Below are positions 23,721 through 36,234 of a stretch of 64,000 nt of DNA, in pieces. A program made the translations under genes and the position numbers. Each line of letters begins with the position of its first letter. Within the stretch, counting starts at the first letter, position 1. The notes under the pieces are model-generated. The model was not told the DNA's origin and did no database searches. It saw only the letters and a program-made list of their open reading frames with translations. The DNA comes from Taenia hydatigena. Taxonomy: Eukaryota > Platyhelminthes > Cestoda > Cyclophyllidea > Taeniidae. The stretch covers positions 5,345,417-5,409,416 of the forward strand of contig JADWOT020000010.1 in the NCBI GenBank assembly GCA_036345935.2, in the 5' to 3' direction.

Positions 23721-26700
23721 GCATCCAGAAAGTTAAAGAAAACCAAGGCGTATTTATAAAACGACCTGAAATGAAGAGTTGATGCCTGACGTTCATTGCA
23801 GGTGAGGTTGAATTTTACATTACGCAGTAAAGCACTCATAATTCGATCAATTTTGCAGTACTTCCTTACTTCCTATATGTGTATCAAGTCTCGCTAGCGA
23901 GAACCACGCCAGTCATGAAAACGGTGATAACACAATACCTAGAGCTAATGTACTAGAAGCAAATCTAGTGGCTATCAAAACGACGAGAGCAAACATAAGT
24001 AGAGCAGTACATTGAGTGAATAACCACACCAAACCGTAACGACGCAATAAGTTAAAACTCGCTAAGAAAGATACCTGGATTAAAGACACATCATTCGACG
24101 TAGTAAGCTCTCCAAGACTAAGAATAGGAAAATAACATGGTGAACATAACGGACAGGAGGAAAATCCCATCAGAGACAATAAATGGCTGGAAAATTCTTA
24201 CCATCATACCCAACGTTCAAAGTGCGGGCTAAATTTGTTCACTACTAAAGGGATGCAAATTTACATTAAATACACAAGTCAAAGGCTAAAGAGCACAATT
24301 TGACAACAAGAACCCACGCTCTAAAACCAATTGGGAACCCAACAGCCACCAGAGCGCAGGCGCAGCAACCGCAGTACCGCGATTCGGTGAACTGCAGCGC
24401 AGCTAATGACTTTAAAGAACAGAAAATTAGAAAAAGAAGAAAATGAACAAAAAAAATTACGTAAAAAAATTCAGCAAAGTTACCAAGAAATCAAAAATTT
24501 TAAAGGGAAAAAGGAAACAAATTGAACTGCGTATAATTCACCAAAAATTTATGAGGTAAAATAAAAAGGCAAAACAAACTTCAAGGCGAATCAATGAAAA
24601 ATGAGGGCGAATCAAACACAGCGCACACAAATATATCAAAAGAGCCACTATGGAGTGATCCAAATTAAAGTTAAAAGAGGATCACATAAAAAAGAGCTAA
24701 AATAGATACAGTCCTTAAAGGAGAGAATTATCGATCACTTCTCGTGGAAAGCTCAGTCAGTGACCTGGGGAGAGGTCTCAATATATAAGCTTGCGCAGTT
24801 CAAAGCTAGTATGCAAAATTGGAACACATAAGTTGGTCATAGACTTGCTACGTAAGAAGCTAAACAGCTCAGGAATGACAAATTGTAAGGACCAAATAAC
24901 CTAATTTTACTAGTTTATCATTAGTATTGTTCACGGACTAGTTGCATACTAAACCTTGCAGTTTTAATGATTAGGTGACGAAATTACAAGATCCCAAATA
25001 TTTGTATGTTGCGCATACGCCATTTCTGCCTTGATAGAGCTTCAAATATTCCCATGTATTCAGCGTTTTCGGCAACTAATGCTTCGACCTGAAAGTCCGG
25101 TCAAGCAGTCACTGATAGATGTGGCTGCACACAGTCCTAAAAAAGCTGGCATCAAGTAGATTTGTGAGTTTGGGCACAATCTTTACCGTGAGCCTTGGTT
25201 AAGATTCGTCTTGGTTGAACGACGAGTCATCTTGCCTACCATGCTGACGTTCTTCTGCTTTTTTACCCCTCACCACATCTACGATAAAACTATCTCGTGC
25301 TTTCTCTAATCCGGCACAAATCACGGACTACTAGTTAATGCACGTTTCAAGTAGAGCGCTAAGTGACAACAAAAATATTTCCGACTAAAAGCTCGGAAGG
25401 AGGGTAGAACTCAAGAGTAAGCCTTGGATTTGCACGAGTGTCTGAATTCTTTCAAGCAGTGGCTGCGCTTATTCACTGTGGCAGAGGTTGATTCGAGTTG
25501 TAATCAGTAATAAAATTAATGGGGGAACGTGACATAAGTTGATGGTCTCTTAGCCTCCCACGATGCGACTTAGTGGCAGTGGTGTAGACTCACTTCTAAG
25601 AGAAAACAATATCCAGTGAGTGATCACTGGGGAAACGACACAGACGCTTGGAGCCATCTAACTTATTTATCGCAAGTTCTTCGAGTTTAGCGAATTAAAC
25701 CACTTTGTGATGATATGAACGCATTGAAAAATGCGATGCAAGGAAAACAAATTTGGTTCTTAAATGGGAGAAATCATCTGAAAATCTTTAAAATTTATTT
25801 AAAATGCACATTGTGTTTGTGTTTAAAGGCCGGACGTGTATGTGAGAAAAGTGCAACTGACTTTGTGCAATTCGCTGAGACTGCCAGAATTCAAAGTCCA
25901 TGTCGTTAACAATGGGTTGCCGTAGTTCTCATTTTAGATTAAGTAAAGTATAGGTGCAAATAGAAATTCGATGAAGCTAACGCGCACGGCTCTGATCGGC
26001 TCACCCAAGTCATAGATGCGGCATAAACTGTGACGGCATTTTTCTTCATCCTTTGGCGTCTAATGTTGGTGCTTTATTACAACCTGCGCGAACAGAGTTG
26101 GACTAGGATTATGGACTCTGCGGCATGGTGTTCCTAATCGAACCATTAGGAGTTCTAGTTAGTTGCTGCGACTCATCAGAGGCAACGTAACAATCAACGC
26201 TGGCATTATGAATAGGGCTGACGAGTGACAAAACCTGGAATAGTTTATGATAACTGCAAAAATTTGTACGAAAAACTGTCAGCGTGGCATGGCTGAGGAC
26301 TACCACAACAAAATATCGAGACGCACATTTGCAACATTAAAATGGCTCATGTGCACTGGATCGTAGGAACAGTGTTATTGCAAGTGCCGTCCCGTCAAGC
26401 ATCTAATGCACAGATATGTCTGCGGAAAGTGAGCTTGACGATGCGTTAGGCACCACATTTCCTTCTACTCCTAATTCGCCTCCTTTCAGTCCTTCTTTAC
26501 TACCTTATTCACATTCAGCTTTGTCGCAACAGGTGTCCTGGTGCGTCTCACACGTGAAGGCATAACTATGTGTTGCCTCTTGAGTTGTGCAGCGAAACAG
26601 AAGCACTTAATTATCACAAAGCTGGTATCCACAAAATTTTTGGTATGCAACTCAGAGTATGAGTAAATGAGTGGCTTTTATAAGCATGTAAAAACTACGA

Positions 26701-26870
26701 TTAGTCTTCCATGAGTGTGCCACTCATGAGATTTGAATTCCTTCCATCATGTCGATTCGCCTCAGATTTTATTTAGTCTAGCAGCTAAGAAGCGGGGGCA
26801 AGTGAATCATTTTGAAACGGATAGGAGCAAGCGGAAAAGAAATATGGCACGCTGTGCTACAGCACTATGC
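23721..26870. other. no recognisable gene
   Basis: A minus-strand frame at 23913-24179 is hydrophobic (possible two membrane segments) but has no promoter, splice or homologous support. Purine-rich, A-rich sequence occupies 24.4-24.7 kb. Nothing else was identified. Confidence 0.35.
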
Positions 26871-26879
26871 GAAAGCATC

Positions 26880-27360
26880 CACTCCTACCATCTCTTTTTG
26901 ATTCCTACGGCTTCTCATTACTTTACCTCTGTCCTAGCAATTCCTTTGTCTCTTTTAACTGAGTATTCATGTTACTTTGCTCCCACCAAAGAAATCGCTT
27001 GCACCGCCACCGACTTTCGTAATGCAAGGCAATAATCCTCACAAGGCTATGCAACAAATGCACACGTTTTTTATCTCAACAGAAATTTATTGAGTTCTTA
27101 GTTTCACAGTGTCTCTTTGCCTTAAATGTCGACACTTTGAAGACTAGTGCACAATCCTCATACATTGTCAGTTTCCATACCTTTTTTCTCATTGCTGAAC
27201 CTCCTTACTTCCACTTTTACTACTCTTTACATCTTCCCCTCTATCTCAATCATTCCTTTGTTCCTTTTAGCTGAACATAAATGTAGCTTCGCGCCTACCG
27301 AAGAACCAAATGGATCCCTACTGCCCATTGCAATGTAAGACAACAATTTCCTCATGAAAG
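26880..27360. repeat. local tandem duplication, ~280-bp spacing
   Basis: 26885-27060 and 27170-27350 align: shared blocks include CAATTCCTTTGTCTCTTTTA versus CATTCCTTTGTTCCTTTTA, CTGAGTATTCATGTTACTTTG versus CTGAACATAAATGTAGCTTCG, and CTCCCACCAAAGAA versus CGCCTACCGAAGAA. The reading frames at the two places give similar peptides (FAPTKE and FAPTEE), but both are short and unassigned. Confidence 0.55.
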
Positions 27361-29780
27361 GTTCAGGGATACGCATCAAAGCAATTGTGATCTTTGGGGG
27401 CGATGCGCCGATTTTTAAATGAATTTTCTACCCTGCACCACGCATGCTGTGCCGCGCTTGGTTTTACTGGCTTCTGGTTGGTGCGGTGTCACACGATGCT
27501 GGTGACAAAGTGAGTCGGAGGCGGAAGTTTGTGCTACGATTATGGTCAAATCTGGGAATCGAATTGTGATGGTGAGGGTGTGAATAATTTAATTCAGTGA
27601 ATACCGGTGCTTCGAGTCACTAAAATTTGAGAGCTTAGAATTACATGCTGCGGGTAGTAGACCTCATCATATTAGGTAGATCAAAGGCATTTTGGAGCTG
27701 GTACGAAGAACGGTACTCTGGGAGATCAACAGTGTCTGCTTTACCTGGTTGTTGATCTTCTCATTGACAAGGTGATTCAGGTAGTCAATGCATCGTCCTC
27801 TCTCCGATATCGTTAGTTAAATCAAATGCTAAAGAGGATGGTAAGAATGCACCGTACCTTATTAGCTGGTGCTTCCACAATCGTTGAAAAGTGAGTCCGC
27901 CATCTGGTTTGCCGCCTATTACTTGCAGTGTATCCCTTTGATCGATGGGCGCCTTTGTCTCGCACCCTCATAGGCACCGTAAAATAGTAGCGACACAATG
28001 GATATCCGCTTCTCACTGGCGTGAGAGCCTATGCCAGTTTTATAAGTCGCGTCATTTTTGCACCAAGAAGAGGCGAATGAATATGGAGAATGAACAATAG
28101 TCCAGCCTGAGCTATGTTATGAGTAGAGTCGGCTTAAGATAAGGCGTGGGTGAAACAGATCAAGTCCAGTCCGTACTGTTCTGAGTTAGGTGATGATCTT
28201 TTCATTACTGCATCATGTCATAATTTGGAGCAAGACTAGTAGGGATAGGAAGCAACATTACAAATATGGCACTAATGGTGGACGAAGTTGGGGGAAGAGG
28301 AGGCAAGATAGAAATTGACGATGGGCTTGAGGGAGGGAACGGTGAAATTAGCGTAAGGAAGGCAGGGAGGTTAGACGTTCTCGTGTCGCCCTAAGGAAAC
28401 TAAATAAAGGTGAGTAACTTGATGCAGGGAGTATGCACTTCTCTTTGTAGTTGGTTTAACTAGTAAGCAGACACAATGGGACATAATGCAAGGCGCAATG
28501 CGTAAGAGAATATGGAGTGTAGTAGGAGACACAGGAGACACCCAGCGAAGGTGCGTTGGAGTAGGGCATGAGAAAGGGGGCGTTGACAAGAGAGCTCCTT
28601 TCAACCCATTTTAAATACGTCGTCAGACCTTCTTCTTTAGTGTGCGACTTGCTACCTAATATCTGTGAAAAAGAAAGGGAGGGCTTCACATCATATCGTA
28701 GAGTTGCATCGAGTCCATCAGGCGGACCAAATGAATATCAAGTCTGACGTATAAGGTGTCTCAGAGGATGCGGCATACTCGATAGATGAGACAGCCCTGG
28801 TTACTCTCATCTTTTCCATTCAATCCACACCTGTCATTACCTGACCTAGGCAGGTAGTGCAGTCTGTTCTGATGCAGTCGCATCTAGCCAGATCTCGCCA
28901 AACCTAGTCATGCGTAATCCCACAATGCTTCCGTAGAAGAGCATGCATATTGAACTAGTTATAGATAACGTAATAGGTCTCCAGATTCTGATATTTAGAC
29001 ATGGAAAGCAGTTGTGGCACAGCAAACAGCTTTGTTAAAACAGGTAAGAACTACAACCACATTTTAAATCCGCAGTCGATTGTCAATCTTGACGGGTCAG
29101 CAACTTGGATGAATTTATTACGCATGACTTCAGTAGGGGTGAAAAACCAAGTTTATATGTTTAAATTTGGCATAATATCACTAAAGGCTTTGCTCTGAAT
29201 CGCACTTCATCACTCGGTTCTCCTCAGCAGGCATTAATACTGCCTAATAATTTTATCTGCCTCATAAATAAACAAAAACATTGCCTGCAAAGTCAAAACA
29301 TCGCAAAAGTCAGTAAATTAGCAAATTTCCGCTGGTAGGTGTTATGCCACTTGCGATCGAATTATGTGTGCAATGGAAGGGGCTGCATGGGCTTTATTGG
29401 CTAATATAGAGTTTGATTACAAGTGGAAGGCAAATAACATCTAGATGTAAGCGTATTCCTAAATATCGTGCGTTGCTGAATTGCATTAACCACACAAATT
29501 GCCATCGTGCGTCTGCACGTGCCTGCAAACCATAAAACAACAGCATGGTAAGCATTAGAGATGGATCATGTCTAGTGATTAGGTGCGGTTCGATGCTGGT
29601 CAGTGCTATACGTCCTCCGCATTGGCAAGATCAGTGACCGTTCATGGAACATTGCTAAATTTCTAGTCAACTCTACCAGTTAAGTGGAAAATGTTATGTT
29701 GAGAAGTCACATGCGATTCACAGTCTGGACAACACATAAGATGACAGCCGAAAATGTTGGCATCACGAGGGCGTCGATGG
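27361..29780. other. no recognisable gene
   Basis: Several 60-78 codon frames, none with a recognised motif. From about 29.77 kb the sequence matches the upstream flank of Trp-rich copy 2. Confidence 0.35.
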
Positions 29781-29837
29781 CGATCGGCAAACACGAGTGT
29801 AGAGCTAAAAGTACAGTGGGCACGGGGGCCACACGAG

Positions 29838-29867
29838 ACAATTAGAGACACGGCGACTGGTATATAA
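29838..29867 (+). promoter_or_regulatory. TATA promoter of Trp-rich copy 4
   Basis: ATTAGAGACACGGCGACTGG followed by TATATAAGCAGGCACA. The same string with one or two changes lies at the same distance from copies 2 and 3, which suggests a conserved core promoter. Confidence 0.65.
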
Positions 29868-29919
29868 GCAGGCACAGCTCAGCGTGCAAGTCAGTATCAA
29901 GGAAAGCAGAGGCAAAGAG

Positions 29920-30129
29920 ATGGTGTGGGGAGGTTGGCCATGCTCGTATCCGTGGAAGTGGGCACCGTGGGGAGAGTGTGAGAAGGGCTCACAATATGGA
30001 CAGAAGTGGGTGTTGTGGTCTGTGCAGAAGCCGCACTGCTGGTCGCCGTGTGAGTGGTCGTGTGAGAAGAAGCCGCAATGGTGGTCGCCGTGTGGCCAGC
30101 CGTGGGGATGGTCGCAGCAATGGTGGTAA
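29920..30129 (+). CDS. tryptophan-rich small protein, copy 4 (intact)
   Basis: Predicted 69-residue protein with 15 Trp and six Cys, with no signal peptide or membrane helix. It begins MVWGGWPCSYPWKWAPW. A 16-residue stretch (GECEKGSQYGQKWVLW region) is absent from copy 2. It continues QKPHCWSPCEW and KKPQWWSPCGQPWGW and ends SQQWW. ATG 29920 is the first ATG after the expected transcription start and aligns with the start of copy 2. TATATAA lies 59 nt upstream and AATAAA at 30296, so this looks like a complete single-exon gene. The two WSPC units suggest an internal duplication. Function and family are unknown to me. Alternative reading: the antisense strand is open for 145 codons and would be His/Cys-rich, but it lacks promoter support. 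Confidence 0.55.
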   Translation: MVWGGWPCSYPWKWAPWGECEKGSQYGQKWVLWSVQKPHCWSPCEWSCEKKPQWWSPCGQPWGWSQQWW

Positions 30130-30295
30130 ACAGCAACCACCGCTGAGGGTGTGCCTACACCGACGCTTGCGAAGGCGCCTCCACGTGCCATGGAGATGAG
30201 GGAGCTAGTCGGCGGTGTGCATGCCCCCTCTACATCTCTCATGCTTTGAACGCGTAACTATTGCTATTATTTTTGCATATCGCTAGCGACTGCTC

Positions 30296-30301
30296 AATAA
30301 A
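30296..30301 (+). terminator. poly(A) signal of Trp-rich copy 4
   Basis: AATAAA 166 nt after the stop codon, at the place equivalent to the signal of copies 1 and 2. Confidence 0.6.
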
Positions 30302-30631
30302 TAATTAGACATCGTTGCTTCAGCTTACATCTAGCTTTCCCTTGGCACTTCCTTTTTGGATATGCGGGACGAATTAGGGAATGGAAGTTCTATTAATATT
30401 TTAACTAAAAGGCTTTATTACAGGATCGGATGAAAATTCCGCCATATCCATCTTTTCTTTCTCCTACTTACACAAGCACAGCCCTTGACTTCTACCACTT
30501 TAAGGGTAGGTAAAATGTGCACACATTCCTTGAAAGTGTAAAAAAGGTATTTGAAATAAATTAAAGTTGAACTAGATCCAGAAATTAATGCGGTACTAGT
30601 TTTGCTGGTAAATCTGAGCTCTCAAAACGAT
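30302..30631. other. no recognisable gene
   Basis: The first 80 bases resemble the flank after copy 1 (CAGCTTAC..CTAG.., ATGCGG..GAATTAG). Nothing else was identified. Confidence 0.4.
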
Positions 30632-32676
30632 CGGATGTAAGCAATTCCATGGGGCCTATTGCAGCAGCCTTGAAGAATGGCGAAGCATTTATGTAATGGT
30701 TGTGTAGTCGTGTCTATCGGGTCTATTTCCTGTGCACTTGGAGAATGGTACTTAGCTACTTGGCAGCAGATCCATAGACCGCGACATTCATGGACAGGAG
30801 CGCAGTGCAACCTAAACGGTAGCTATACATTAAACTACTCTTGGTCAATTTAAATAGCAAATATTTTACGCATTGGCTGTTCCGACTCCGACATCGCGTC
30901 CTCACTAGAATCTGGCATAATACAACATTTTACAGCTGCTTGTTAAGAACGACACACAATGAGTTTGTTAGATCTCTTGGAAAACAGGTGGCTTTGGGAA
31001 CGTTTTAAAATAAAAGGTGGTGGTTATGTGAAGATAGTTGGCGGAAGTGCCTGCCAAACCATGCCCATCGGTTAATGCGCTGACGGTGGCGAGTAGAGAG
31101 TGGTTAAATTAAGAGATTTCACTTGCAACTTGGAATACTAATGCCGAGACTTGTCTCGTAAAGCTTCTTAATGGGTCTATTTGTTGAAAAGTTTCGCAAT
31201 CTTGAGTGATATCAAAGTCAAAAATGAATAAATGGAAGTGGACCGAGGGCATTAAAGATAATCAATTTGATTGAGAATACTGGAACCTACTAGTATAGAT
31301 GTCAGGCTTGATGAAAATGTTGATGTTAAAATAATTTCCGCCGTGAGAGGGAGGGAGTGCATTAACTGCTGTGTGCTCCGGTCAGCGCGAAGTCGAATCA
31401 CGGCACACTTTGCACTCCTTTGTACGAGTAGGAACAATTCTGTCAAACATTCATGGTAAATTAAATCACCAGCAGACTGATGACGACATGTAAAGACAAT
31501 TTGCCATACCTGGGGCAGTAGTTATGTGTTTTGTCTGGATGAGCCAAATTCGAAAGAGATGGCAGAAAAAATATTGAATCGAATATAAGATGCCCCTCAA
31601 TCTTGAGTTGCAGCATTACAGAAACTCAATTAATTATGTTGACTGCAATGGAATCGATCGACTGGACTATCTGCGCCATTCTATCACTTAAGCGAATCTT
31701 CGAGCATTTTGGTTAATGTGCTCTTTGCAACAAGAAGCGATAAGTCCAACTTGTGTCAGAATGCAGATGCTCTTAAGGAGTTGGGATTTATAAGCAAATT
31801 TAGTTCACCTGTGGGAATTATCTCTCGACACTACTGCTGTATCCAGATTCGATAATTTGGAAGGTGATAATATGTTGGTTTGTGTGAAAGTGAATCGCCT
31901 CTGCTTGGGCCTGGTGACCATGTGTATGCTTGTGTCCATCCTGCCAAGTTCTCATCTCAGGTAATCGGGTGGCACTAGCAAAAGGATGCGTGATTGCGGG
32001 ATATTTTTAATTATCAGGGGATGTTAAAGATCTGATCGGGCAGTCTTCCGTTGCCATATGAACTTAATTGAACTTGGTCTTACAGTAATGAATATCACAA
32101 AGCCTATTCTTAAGTCCCATAGGCCAATCTGGGAGGATCGGTGAGGACTACGACACACGCAAAAGTCGAAGAATTAGCTGCAAAAAGAAAAACGCTTTAA
32201 GAAAATTAGGGTAGGAAGACATTCTGTGTTCTTCGACATTGTACATCATCCAAATATTAGCAACCACACTAAATGCTTGATACCAGCATCAGCAGAACTA
32301 AGCTCGCGTTTTTCAGACTATAGGCTGATTATAGTTTGGGTCACTAAAAGTGCCAGGAAAGATATATAGAACCCAATAAATGGCACCGTACAAAGACCAT
32401 GACTCACGTGTATGTCTTACGGTATGTGGGTATAGGTAATCGTAATAACTTCTCAAGAGTCCATGCGATAGTATGTTTTGCGCATAAATCCACACGGAAT
32501 GTGTTGGAGCTTTCGTCACCTAACAAATCTGCGAATGCTATTGGACGACTGTCAGTTAGAAGAGTTCATTGACGATGCCTGGCAATCTTGATATTCTGTA
32601 GACGCTGATGTATTCAATTTTATGAATAGCCGGTTCAAGAACATTTCGTGTGCCTGACTTTGCTCCACTAGTCCTT
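30632..32676 (+). repeat. ~2-kb segmental duplication, copy A
   Basis: Collinear with 62036-64000 in the same orientation, with scattered substitutions and small indels (roughly one difference in eight to ten bases by eye). Landmarks include ATTCCATGGGGCCTATT at the left and CGTGTGCCTGACTTTGCTCCACTAG at the right. Short frames in both copies are not conserved as proteins. It lies directly left of the C2H2 copy A. Confidence 0.85.
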
Positions 32677-32847
32677 AATTATGGACCCTTATTTTTAGGC
32701 GCACAAGTTATCTTTAAATGCAAAGTAAAGTGGTATGCAATTTTGAAGGACAAGACTTGGGCTCTACAAGTGGGATCGGCTTATGTGATCGACGCTACGA
32801 AGGTTGCAACTGATAATTTGTCACCGAAATTCGAATCCAATGAGAGA

Positions 32848-34383
32848 ATGTCAGGGCTCGAGGAGGTCAGAGAGTAAGACTGTAGAAATGTTAACTGTGT
32901 CAATAAGGAGACGCTCAGTGATTGTGCACTAATGCAGCCCTCAATTTTAGAGGTCTAGAGAAACTATCAATGCATAGAAACGTGGCTCCAGATACTTCAA
33001 CTGGAAGTTCGACGGATAAGACAGGATACAGGAGAAGGATAGTCCAATCACTTATTACCAACTCAAAAGACGAGATCGAATCGCTTATCACTTATCGCTA
33101 AACATCACCGTGTTTAACTTACTTGTTTTTTCACCAATTCTCATTAGAGGATGCTGGAGATCAATTACCCTCGACTAAGTTACATCCTTAATGGAAGGGC
33201 CATCAAGAATCCCTTCATATGCGATCGAAGAACACAGCTGCGATGCCTCCTGGATTTGTTCTGTATGCAGCTGTGGCGTAGAGCCACGCAATTTGATACC
33301 TGCCAATTGCATTCTATGAGAAGAAATAATATGTCATGTGGCAATACTCATGCTGGCGTGCCATTGTTTACCTCTGAAAAAAGCTTTTGCTTCTGTAATT
33401 TGCTTAGTTCCTTGCCTTGATTTGTTGTGAAAGGTGAAGAGGAGGCTAACATTGGGTACAAATGTAAGGCGTGCGGTGCAGAACACAACGACTTGAATAT
33501 GATGCGTCAGCACCTGCTGTCGCACAGCAAATGCAAGTTCTACTTGTGCGTACGTTGCCTCGAGGGATACAACACGCCTTTAGGAATAAATCGTCACATC
33601 ATGACACACAATGCTAAGGCTTGATTGAGGTCAATGTCCCCTGACTTCCTAGTTAATCAAACAAATCATGCTTTGTATGTTCTTTAGATACAGAATTTTG
33701 TAACAGGCTACGGGCCTTAGTTAAAAAACTTCTGGAAAGATTGAGAGATCCTAGGGACTTAGAGCCTCCTCAACCTCCTATGTGCAAAAAGCAAGTGAGA
33801 TGCCCTTCTAAAGAAAGGTCCAGGAAAGATTGCCGCTGCGTTGTCTGCGGACTCACTTTCGACCGCTTGGATGTAGTGTTATTACACACAGAACACGAAC
33901 ACCCAACAAAACGATATGTAATTGACCGTCTGCGTCATAGTCTCCTCCGTGCTTCACTCAATCTTGGTGCAGGTAAGGGAGAGAATGCTCCAAATCCTGC
34001 TAGTAAATTCCAACAAATCGTGCGTTACGTGTTCTTTAATCATAGAAGATAGTAATAGGCCACCGGCATCAATTCGAAAATTTTCGGGAAAATTGAGGGA
34101 TCTCGGGGAATTAGAGCCTCCTCAATCGCCTATGCGCAAAGAGCTGGTGAGGTGTCCTTCTAAAGAATGGTCCAGAAAGGATTACCGCTGCATTGTTTGC
34201 GGTCTCACTCTCGACCGCCTAGATGTGGTGTTATTGCACACAGAATACGAACATCCAACTGAACGAGGTGTAATTGATCATTTGCGTCATGATCTCCTCT
34301 GTGCTGTTCTCAATGTTAGTGCTGATGAGAAAGAGATTTCCTCAAATCCTGCCAGCCTGTCCAAGAAGAAGAACAAATTTTAG
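32848..34383 (+). pseudogene. C2H2 zinc-finger gene, copy A (probably broken, duplicated last exon)
   Basis: Most complete in fingers among five copies. Proposed exons: 32848-32873 (ATG), intron GTAAGA...TTTTAG, then 32951 to about 33098 (ending near DEIESLIT), 33148 to about 33292 (RMLEINYPRLSYIL; TQLRCLLDLFC), 33434-33613 with two C2H2 fingers (YKCKACG...HLLSH and FYLCVRC...HIMTH, both C-x2-C-x12-H-x3-H), and two tandem copies of the last exon, 33688-33972 and 34049-34383, each with one C-x2-C-x12-H-x4-H finger (CRCVVCGLTF and YRCIVCGLTL). Phases agree with the paralogues on the minus strand. Lesions: no GT donor after the second, third and fourth exons (GCTAAA, TTGATA, CTAAGG at the homologous places). 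All four fingers keep their ligands. Probably a nucleic-acid-binding protein in origin; function unknown. Confidence 0.6.
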
Positions 34384-36230
34384 TGATACTATGCATAAAA
34401 CAGAAAGCTCTTCGCAACGACTTTATCAAATTAGAAGTTCGAGCTGCATACATTGTAATCAAAGGGCGAAGTCTGCTTATTCAAGAAGCTTTTATTTATT
34501 CCATTTGAAATTCAACTGCCGAGCTTTTCCATTTATGTAAATTCTTGGTTGGTGGATGGGTTACTATACCTTGTTTAAGAGCCTTTGGATACATGCAGGC
34601 AGTAAATTCCCGTATGCTTGGGACTAAATGAAGCCTTGTTAAAAAAATAACCGCTAATTTTAAGAGAAACCCAGCGACGCTTTTCCACAGTTGCTGGTGT
34701 GAATAGTGACTGAGGTGATGTGAGAGGGAATCAGCAGGTGGTTCACGAAATGAAACAGGATGGGCGGAAATTATACTTCGCATCGCATGCATAAATACAC
34801 CCATGTGAAATACGCAAAGTTCATCAAATCGTTTCTGGGATTCGAGCCAAAACTATACAAGTGTCGATACTGGTCTGGCATCGTGGTTAGTGGTTAAACA
34901 ATTTAGCAATAACAATCAACTTGTAACATACGTTCACCGCTGAAGGCAAAAATTAACGGGGTACGCCGGAAAATGCAGCCCATATGGTGAGAAGATGAGC
35001 AGCCACTCTTAGCTTATAAAAGTAGGACACAATGTAAAACGGTTTTCTGATTCATAGGGGAGGTGCGTCTCATCGCGGAAGAGGTTGTACTACCATTTAC
35101 CAAAATACCTGTCTCTTACTGCAGATTAGCTAAAGTCCAGATCAACATAAATTTAGCAAAACTGTGACCCTTGAAGTTCACTAAGACTTCGCAGACTTTT
35201 AGTGAGATTTAGGTTACTGTAAATGAAACACAAATATAAACTAATAGAAGTTTTGAATCCAGATTTGGTCCAAGTGAAGTGTGAAGTGTTCTAGGCTAAG
35301 GCCTGAAAATGACCCTCTGCCACGCTGCCACAATGTCACCTCCTACGCGGCTGCATTGCTCATAACTGTGCAGAAGAATGCTTAAGGAGAGGCGATTGTC
35401 CATGGTCAGTACAGACAAAAATGTGACCGGTGAGAAGTGAAAGCTTTGAGCCAAGACATCCAAATGCTTGGCCCTAGCAGCATTTGTTTCTGTTATGTAG
35501 GCAAGACTGAAAAAAAGGACGGTGTCACATAGAATTGTTTCAGGATTATAAAGTTAGGTGCTTTTCATGCATCAAGGGTGAACGTAGAACACTACTAAAG
35601 GTGGTCTGAACACTACTGCAACACCTCTCTTAGTGAGTTTCATATCATGCCCCAGCCGTTAGGACACCATCCACCAGCAAAATGCATTCCCCTCCACAGC
35701 CTCCTACTAATCTTAATTTAGTAGGGCTTGCTTTACGACTCAAAGGATTCATCCGTGAATTCATCAAATTTGCCAATCTCTTATAAATTGTGTACGGCAT
35801 ATACCATATGTAGCATGGGGTATACATAATATATGCAGTATTTTAAGTTGGAAGCGGATTCTTTCAACTTAACCATACTCCACTCGCCACTGTCAACACA
35901 TTAACTGATGGGCATGGCTTGACAGACACATTTTTCAGCTGCTCTTCCCACCTACTTCTATTCAAAATGCTTCTAAAGCCATCCATTCTCCAAAAAACCA
36001 GACAAACTCCTATTCGTGTCTTCTCTTCACCATTGCATGTAACTTTCAATGAGGAGCTGTGAACTTTTGTATTTTGTCAGATTTTGCCGGAAACGCGATT
36101 CTGGGTTCGGAATGGCCAATGTGTAAAACTTCGCTAGATAAATTTAGTAAGAGTAGTGTAATGCGTAACTACCGTTTTGGTTGCATTTTGCATCTGTGAA
36201 GAATGTCGAGGTTTATGGGTGTGCCGGTAG
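34384..36230. other. no recognisable gene
   Basis: A minus-strand frame at 34496-34804 (102 codons) and shorter ones carry no recognised motif. No repeats were assigned. Confidence 0.35.
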
Positions 36231-36234
36231 GTAT

